A DNA stretch of 64,000 nucleotides from Kalmusia sp. IMI 367209 (taxonomy: Eukaryota > Ascomycota > Dothideomycetes > Pleosporales > Didymosphaeriaceae). The notes under the pieces were generated by a model. The model was given only the letters and a program-made list of their open reading frames with translations, did no database searches and was not told the DNA's origin. Shown piece after piece: positions 57,703 through 64,000 of the stretch (the stretch's first letter is position 1; every line of letters starts with the position of its first letter). A program made the position numbers and the translations under genes. The stretch is from positions 1,240,001 to 1,304,000 of the forward strand of contig JAPEUQ010000003.1 of NCBI GenBank assembly GCA_027946365.1, in the 5' to 3' direction.

Positions 57703-57880
57703 TGGCGGGAGCCTTGCCACGTATATCTGCATACTACATGTTTAGGGCAAATGAGTTCGGGAGAGGGAACCTACATGGGCATTCAGAAAAGCATCGGAAA
57801 CGTTCAATCATGACGGGGGTATATTGATCTACATGTTTGTTCAGCATTCCAACTTTTTCAAGAAAGAACGGCGCACTAGG

Positions 57881-59416
57881 TCAATTCCTCCATATCCGAA
57901 TCTGTTTATCCGCGCCACCGCTTCCTACACGTTCTCCATCTGGACTCCAGTCCAAAGCAAATACCTGATCCTGATGACCCGGCAAATCCTGTTTCAGCTT
58001 GCCGGTTCGCATATCCCACACCTTTAGCGTGGTATCCTTGCTGCAGCTCGCCAACAGTCGACTATCTGCGGAGAAGCTTGCCATATATACAGGGCCGACG
58101 TGAGCTCGGAGCGTGAAGAGGAATTTCCCGTCCCGAGCTGACCATAGCTTGACATGGTTGTCCCAGGCAGCGGATGCGAGGAGGTTGCCGTCGGGCGAGA
58201 AGCACACCTGATTGATCTGCTTCTGATGGCCCGTCATTCGCGTCACAGGCTTATTGCTACTAAGCGGTGTCCAGAGGAACAGCGTGCAGTCTTCTGAGGC
58301 GGTCGCCAGACGCTCGACAATTTCCCCATTCATCGTTGCCGCCTTCTCAAAGCGTGATTTCGCTTTCGCGAGTTTTTCCTCCGGAGTTGAGGGCACTTTG
58401 CCGGTATGGTCGTGGTAGGAGGTCCGTAGGACAAAGTCGGTGGAGAGTGCGAGGTGATTTACCCAATGTGCGTGGCCCGAAAGCGTATGAATGAGTGTGC
58501 CGTGCTCTGCGTTCCAAACTTTGATGGTCTTGTCGTGCGACGAAGTGTATATCCTTCCTGTTCCCCCCCACTTTACACACGTAACGCTGCCCTTGTGCCC
58601 TGAAAGCGCGTATTCCATCTTTCCTCCGACTGCATCCCACACTCTCACCGTCCCGTCTTTGCTCGAACTAGCCACCCTCGGCCGTCCTTGTTGTTGCAAA
58701 TGATACGGCTCCCACGACAAGCTCGTGATGAAGTTTGTATGCCCCTTCAGAGGCCCACCAATCTGCTTCCCCGTCTCCGGATCCCATATCCGCACCTCGT
58801 TATCGTACCCGCCCGACGCAAGTAATGCGCCATCCGGCGAGTAACTCACAGCCAAGACCCACCGCGAATGCCCCTTGAGCGTAAACGCTGGCGTCCCCGT
58901 ATCGCAATCCCATATCCTCACCGTCTTGTCCCCACTTCCGCTCGCCATCCGCGAACTATTCCGCGGGCTGAATTGAACCGCCAGGATATTATCCCCATGT
59001 CCACTAACTGCCGCTGCGCACCGACTCACAGCTTTCACCCTGAACACCGCTTGTGGCGCATACTGAAGCACAACCTCCTCTTCCACAGTTACCCGCCCCG
59101 GGTGCACAAGCGCATTGTATACATCTTCTTTGTCGCCTAGCGCTTCGGGAGACTCACCGTGATAGAAGCGATACGGAATCGCATCGTCGTCGACCTGGTC
59201 CTTGAGACTGTTGAGCAGGAGATTGAGGTTGGTAGTTGTAGCTTGGGAGAGCGGGACGGTGAGCACGGGGAGAGTGCCTGAGGTACCAGTGGATTGGTCA
59301 ACGAAGCGGATGCGGATGCTGCCATCGGGAATGGAGGCGGGGGCAGCCTGGGTGCGAGTTGTTTCGAGAGCTTCGCGCTTTTGGCGTTTTGATGGGGGTG
59401 GAAATTGGGTCGCCAT
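57881..59416 (-). CDS. RSA4: Ribosome assembly WD40 protein RSA4 (Notchless/NLE1)
   Basis: Single exon, 511 residues, like the yeast protein. An NLE domain of about 90 residues (IRIRFVDQSTG...EEEVVLQYAPQAVFRVKAVS) precedes eight WD40 repeats; examples are SGSGDKTVRIWDCDTG, SGGYDNEVRIWDPETGKQIG and TSSHDKTIKVWNAEHG. The frame is open 31 codons further upstream, but the ATG at 59416 starts the conserved MATQFPPPSKRQK with a nuclear-type basic run. Rsa4 sits on pre-60S particles, and its NLE domain binds the MIDAS of the AAA ATPase Rea1, which strips it off during nuclear maturation. The gene is convergent with the HET-domain gene (178 bp) and divergent from MSH4 (267 bp). Confidence 0.95.
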   Translation of the reverse strand: MATQFPPPSKRQKREALETTRTQAAPASIPDGSIRIRFVDQSTGTSGTLPVLTVPLSQATTTNLNLLLNSLKDQVDDDAIPYRFYHGESPEALGDKEDVYNALVHPGRVTVEEEVVLQYAPQAVFRVKAVSRCAAAVSGHGDNILAVQFSPRNSSRMASGSGDKTVRIWDCDTGTPAFTLKGHSRWVLAVSYSPDGALLASGGYDNEVRIWDPETGKQIGGPLKGHTNFITSLSWEPYHLQQQGRPRVASSSKDGTVRVWDAVGGKMEYALSGHKGSVTCVKWGGTGRIYTSSHDKTIKVWNAEHGTLIHTLSGHAHWVNHLALSTDFVLRTSYHDHTGKVPSTPEEKLAKAKSRFEKAATMNGEIVERLATASEDCTLFLWTPLSSNKPVTRMTGHQKQINQVCFSPDGNLLASAAWDNHVKLWSARDGKFLFTLRAHVGPVYMASFSADSRLLASCSKDTTLKVWDMRTGKLKQDLPGHQDQVFALDWSPDGERVGSGGADKQIRIWRN

Positions 59417-59683
59417 TTCCAAAGAAGATTCTCGGCCCGTGAAAGCAAAAGGGAAGTGTGATATGCAGAGAGAAATGCGCACTGATGGAGGGGAGTTTAC
59501 GACTCCCAAAATTTCGCTGATCCTTATCGATAAAAAAAAGTTCCGCTAGCAGGGGTGACGCGCTAAGCGATATGGTTCGTCACGCGTTGTCTACACATCC
59601 TTCACTCACGCTTCATTTCTGTGAAGCACCGAGTAATGAAATCTTGTTGATCGCAAATTAACTATACAGCTCGACTAACTACC

Positions 59684-62600
59684 ATGGCTGAACGTGTGCT
59701 CAACCTCCGAACGCGGCCGCCTACGTCTTACAGCACCTTGACGGGCTCTTCTTACCCGTCCTGCACGTATGGGTACGATGACCACAACACAACTACAACG
59801 TCCCGTCCCAGAACTCTTCGAAGCACTGCGAGGCCCTCAACAGCTCGCCCTAGAACTAGTGCATCGACCATTGCTCGTATCGAGGCTCAGACCGTCATAT
59901 GTGCTGTTGCCGAGTCCCGTGGCATCTCGCCTACAGTTGGCATATCGTTCGTGAACCTGGACACTGGAGAAGCTGTGCTCTGTCAAATCTGCGATAGCCA
60001 GACATACGTTAAGACGATCCATAAGCTCCGCGTATATGGCCCGTCTGAGATTCTCATCATGGCTACGGCGGCGAGTCCGAAGTCGAAATTGTTTTCTATC
60101 ATTGAGGAGAATCTTGATATCATGGACAGCAAGATGACGCTCCTAGACCGGAAATACTGGGCTGAGGGTGCAGGCTTTGATTATATCAAGACGTTAGCAC
60201 TAGATGATGACGTGGAGGCTATCAAGCTATCTGTTTCCGGCAGTTTCTATGCGGTGTGCTGCATAGCTGCTGTAAGAAGCTTGGTCTTGTTAGCAGATGA
60301 CTTGATTGACGTAAATCTAGGTGCTGAAGTACATTGAGCTCGGACTAAATATCAGATTCCCGTTCCATTCACTTAGGATGAAATATGAGCCATCTGAAGG
60401 CTCTATGATGATTGACATTTCTACTATCCACTCGCTCGAGCTGGTGCAGAATTTGCAGAATCCAAAGTCAAGGGATTGTCTGTTCGGTCTTCTCAATGAG
60501 ACGCAAACTCCAATGGGAGGCCGCCTACTTCGCAGCAATATACTTCAACCGCTGACTGATGTCGATACGCTGAGTAAACGATATGATGCTGTGGATGAGC
60601 TTCAGATCAAGGAGGACATGTTCTATGCAACGCGGTCAGCGTTGCAAAACTTCTTGGACACTGACAGAATCCTCACAGCTGTATGATCTGTTCAAGTTCA
60701 CTACCGTGTCGTGCTAATCTTGTCTATCCAGCTCATAATTATTCCAGTTAAGCCCACTATCCAGACTACTGAACAAAGCATCAACCAGATCATCATGTTA
60801 AAGCAGTTTGTCACCTCAGTGAATCCGATCTACCAGGCGCTTACGGGAGCACGAAGCTGGATGCTGAACAATATCCGCGAAGTACGCACTGATGGATACT
60901 TCTCTAATATCTAGCTAATCTGGCTTTAGCTCTGCGCCCCAGAGAACGTTATACCAGTCGTCGATCTCATCAACGGCTACATTAACGAAGACACCGCGTA
61001 CGCAAGGCAGCCACTTGAGCTCCGGAACCAGCGCAACTATGCTGTCAAGTCAGGTGTCAATGGCTTGCTTGATGTGGCACGCACCACGTACAAAGAGTCG
61101 ATGGAAGATGCCTACCAACATGCTACTGAACTCAGTGGTTAGCTATACAGCCCCTTGGCCTGTCCACGAGCTTGACATGTGATGTAGAACAGTACGATAT
61201 CAAGCTTGATCTTAAGTACGAGGCTGCTCGCCGCTTCTACATCCGCATTAGCGCATCAGAACTCGAAGACAAGGTCCTTCCTCCGGTGTTCACCAATGTG
61301 TTCAAGAAAAGGAATGTGATCGAGTGTCAGACTGTTGAGCTGATGAAGAGGAACCAGAAGGTATATACGTAGCCTGTGTAGTATTTCTGCGTGCTGATCA
61401 TGTTAGATCAATATTTCTCACCAGGAGGTGGTTTTGATGAGTCAGTATAATAAGGCATAAATGATATAGAAGCTGACAGGTCCAGGCGATGAGGCTGTCC
61501 AGACGCTCATTGAGGAGGTACGCGGACATATGTCGGCGCTCTTTAAAATCTGCGAAGCTATTGCAATGCTAGATATGGTTAATTAACTAACATGCGCTTC
61601 TAATTCCTGCTGACATTGCCTAGCTATCTGCTTTTGCACACCTTGTAACCGTCAATGATTATGGCAAGTCTTAAAGATCAGGCAATGAGAGCACGTACTC
61701 ATCAATGACTAGTCCGACCTCACATCAGCGATACGCTCGGCATCAAAGAAGCTCGACACCCGATCCGTGAGAAGATAATGCAAACCAAGTTTATTCCAAA
61801 CGACGTATACTCCACGCAACAATCTCGATTCCAAATTATTACTGGGTGTAACATGAGTGGGAAGAGCACCTTCATCCGCTCGATCGCGCTCCTATCCATA
61901 ATGGCTCAGGTCGGAAGCTTGTAACCTTCTTTTCCTAATGTATATTGTCGATGTATATGTTATTGACTACTACAGTGTTCCTGCTAGCAGCGCCTCATTC
62001 CCTATACTGCACAACCTCTTCGCTAGAGTAGGCATGGATGATAGCATTGAGAGTAATGTGTCTACATTTGCTGCAGAGATGCGGGAGATAGCGTTTATTC
62101 TGCGAAACCTTGAGAGGCGAAGCATGTGAGTGTTTTCAGTGGGTGCCCATGCCATTACTTACCTATATAGGGCTATTATTGACGAACTTGGCCGTGGTAC
62201 TAGCACTCGCGATGGCCTAGCTATTGCTATTGCAATCGCTGAGGCTTTGGTGGACAGTAGGGTAAGCAGATGTGACGCCACTCGTCGCTCTGTTTGACAC
62301 TTCACAGGCTCTAGTGTGGTTCGCTACCCATTTTAAGGACCTTGCTACTATTCTCTCCGAGCGCAATGGCGTCATCTGCCTCCACTTAGCAGTCGAGGTG
62401 AGGGCAGTGACACCTTACAAATACTTCCTCTAATCTTAATCAGATCAGCAACGAAGACACTATGACTATGCTTTACCGTGCCGTTGAAGGCTCCGTCCAG
62501 GAATCCCACTACGGGCTTGCCCTCGCACGTGTTGTGCCCCTTCCACCGCAGGTCCTTGCTGACGCCACACACTTTGCACACAAGCTTGAGCGCCGTCTCC

Positions 62601-63004
62601 ACCGAAAGAAGAAAACTTCCAAGAATGTTATAAATGAGCGCCGCCGCAAGCTTATACTCGACCTCAAAGAGCACCTTGTGCAGGCGTATAATGGGACTAT
62701 GGAGGGCGAGCTGCTGGCTACGTGGTTGAAGGAGTTGCAAAAAGAGTTCGTCAATCGTATGACAGCTATCAATGAGGACGAGAGAGCTGTGTGGGAGAGT
62801 GAGGAGGAAGATGTAGATGGAGATGTGGAAATGGGAGATGAGAGTTCGGTGGATGAGGAGATGCTAGATGTGGAGGAGAGATTGACGAAGGAACCGTCTG
62901 TTGTTTCGATTAATTCTAGCGTCACGTCGACGGAGTCGGAGTCTACGGTTAGGCAGGCTTCAGACACAATGTCGTCGGTGAGAGCGGTCTCGGAGAATCT
63001 TTAG
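59684..63004 (+). CDS. MSH4: Meiotic MutS homologue MSH4
   Basis: Thirteen exons: 59684-60271, 60321-60680, 60732-60881, 60930-61137, 61188-61360, 61407-61440, 61480-61577, 61624-61663, 61713-61920, 61976-62125, 62171-62261, 62308-62397, 62444-63004. They sum to 2751 nt, or 916 residues. There is no mismatch-recognition domain I, as expected for MSH4. The order is a connector (GISFVNLDTGEAV), the lever and clamp (GGRLLRSNILQPLTDVDTLS), and the ATPase with Walker A GCNMSGKST, FARVGMDDSIESNVSTFAAE and Walker B IIDELGRGTSTRDG. A charged C-terminal tail is rich in Glu and Ser. MSH4 pairs with MSH5 to stabilise meiotic crossover intermediates. Unusual points are a 34-nt exon, a 39-nt intron (61441-61479), and a GC-AG intron (61664-61712, donor GCAAGT). 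The small junctions in the middle are tentative, but every residue run there matches the family. Confidence 0.9.
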
Positions 63005-63509
63005 GCGAATTGAACGAGGTGAGGAACGAGAGACGCTTAATGGAACGGCGCTTGAAGGACTCATCAGTGGAGGAGTCAAACTCGTAGTGAAAAATCGATC
63101 ATCTTACCTAAACCACCTGCAGATACAATCTCGAAATTATGACCATAATGAAGAGCAATGGAGGTTTGAGTGGTAAGGCAATTGACCTCGTCTATCACAC
63201 GACGAAGCCTTTATATCTTATTGTAGACTTCACTTCCTTTGCTATTGGTTCGTTGCGTCGAATTGGTAGACCATGAGCTACGCTGACGGGATTCAGTAAA
63301 AGATACGGATACCCTACATGGGAGTCATCTAGATGTCGTGGTAGAACAATGTATTGCCGTAGATATGCCGTGACCCATTATTAAAGCTATTTAAATAGTG
63401 GTGTGAACATGGTATGGTAGTGCGGTATCTACCTATCTAGTGGAGGAATCGCTCATAGACGCCGTGAAATGCTCATGCTAAATGCCCCGCCCCAATCCCT
63501 AAGCCAAGA
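63005..63509. other. Convergent intergenic region
   Basis: This 505-bp region lies between the stops of MSH4 (+) and the EXS-domain gene (-). No gene is supported in it. Confidence 0.5.
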
Positions 63510-64000
63510 TTAATCGTCCTCATCAAACTTGTTTGACGCATTCGCAAAGTCGCCAAGAAGAATGTCGTCTGGCGCCGGGCCGCGATGGTTTCGTACTACT
63601 TCATGTCAGTCGTGCGCCTTCTTCAGAAATTGTGTGTGAAGCACTCACCCCACTCGCACTCAACGCGAAAGAAAATCCATATCCACCTCCTCAAAACTTC
63701 CAACGCCTCCATCAAGAATATCCCCCCCTCTAAGTCATTGAAATGGTCCAGATGCGGACTCAACTTGAAACTCCATGTACACCGCAACATGGCATCCACT
63801 ACAATTGCCGCATAATAGAACTCTTTTGCATGGAACCAACGGTGTCGTCTGAGACCATACGGGTGCTCCGGGTTCTCCCTCTCTTTTTTACTCAGCAGGA
63901 GTGTAAGGTCCCAATCGCGGCTGACGTCCCACCAAAACGAGTACGCAGAATTCACGAAAACGGCGGCGAGCCACAAGCGGAAGAGCGTCGTCTCGGACAT
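63510..64000 (-). CDS. EXS-domain membrane protein (ERD1/SYG1/XPR1 family), 3' part
   Basis: The visible exons run from the window edge (64000) to 63649 and from 63595 to 63510, joined by a 53-nt GT-AG intron. The segment reads SETTLFRLWLAAVFVNSAYS, FWWDVSRDWDL, HPYGLRRHRWFHAKEFYYAA, and EALEVLRRWIWIFFRVECEW, joining to VRNHRGPAPDD and an acidic end. These are marks of the EXS domain: the W-D-x-x-x-D-W box and the R-R-x-x-W-x-x-x-R-x-E region. In this family ERD1 acts in Golgi retention and recycling, while SYG1/XPR1 export phosphate. The lack of an SPX domain cannot be judged because the N-terminal part is outside the window. An ATG sits exactly at 64000 but is probably internal. Confidence 0.85.

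Noticed and set aside
1..64000. CRISPR arrays, insertion sequences, transposon ORFs, rRNA
   Set aside because: None seen. The genes are eukaryotic and the repeats are only simple-sequence or short direct and inverted repeats.

Overview
The window is nuclear DNA of a filamentous ascomycete (Pezizomycotina; a Dothideomycete is my guess, not shown). The grounds are short introns (mostly 45-80 nt) with GT-AG ends and CTAAC/CTAAT-like branch sites, single-gene transcription units on both strands, a Zn2Cys6 regulator, a HET-domain protein, and proteins whose closest recognisable relatives are fungal (Shr3, Ecm29, the fungal ubiquitin-like-domain protein, secreted CAP protein). There are no operons, CRISPR arrays, insertion sequences or rRNA genes, and I found no convincing tRNA.

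Layout. 1-5.8 kb: the 3' end of a fucosyltransferase-like gene, a secreted epoxide hydrolase (+), a convergent secreted CAP/PR-1 protein with a probable GPI signal (-), and an RRM-like orphan (+). 6.7-11.6 kb: molybdenum cofactor sulfurase (+) and a low-complexity nuclear-type protein (+). 11.6-16.4 kb: a gene-poor stretch with a nested inverted repeat, a CA microsatellite and some faint coding-like segments. 16.4-25 kb: a UBA-UAS-UBX protein (-) divergent from the proteasome adaptor ECM29 (+, 9 exons). 26.4-32.3 kb: a Zn2Cys6 transcription factor (-), a 2.7-kb empty gap, and a dienelactone hydrolase (-). 32.3-38.4 kb: condensin kleisin BRN1 (-) divergent from an NCLX-like cation/Ca2+ exchanger (+). 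40.1-44.5 kb: a proline-rich/coiled-coil protein with a fungal ubiquitin-like domain (+) and the ER packaging chaperone SHR3 (-). 45.7-52.5 kb: MCM7 (-) divergent from the peroxisomal AAA ATPase PEX1 (+). 54-57.7 kb: a 62-residue single-pass membrane protein and a HET-domain protein (+). 57.9-64 kb: the ribosome-assembly WD40 protein RSA4/Notchless (-), divergent from meiotic MSH4 (+, 13 exons), and the 3' part of an EXS-domain (ERD1/SYG1-like) membrane protein (-).

Most of the content is housekeeping: replication licensing, condensin, proteasome quality control, peroxisome import, ribosome assembly, meiotic crossover and amino-acid permease export. I see no gene cluster acting as one pathway and no clear novel system. 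The points most worth checking are three. PEX1's natural ATG is one base out of frame with the conserved N-terminus. The ubiquitin-like-domain gene has an unresolved reading-frame change. Two genes carry GC-AG introns, both with the same GCAAGT donor. I built gene models by hand by matching splice sites and frames. The exon sums are divisible by three for ECM29, BRN1, MCM7, MSH4, SHR3 and the dienelactone hydrolase, which supports them.
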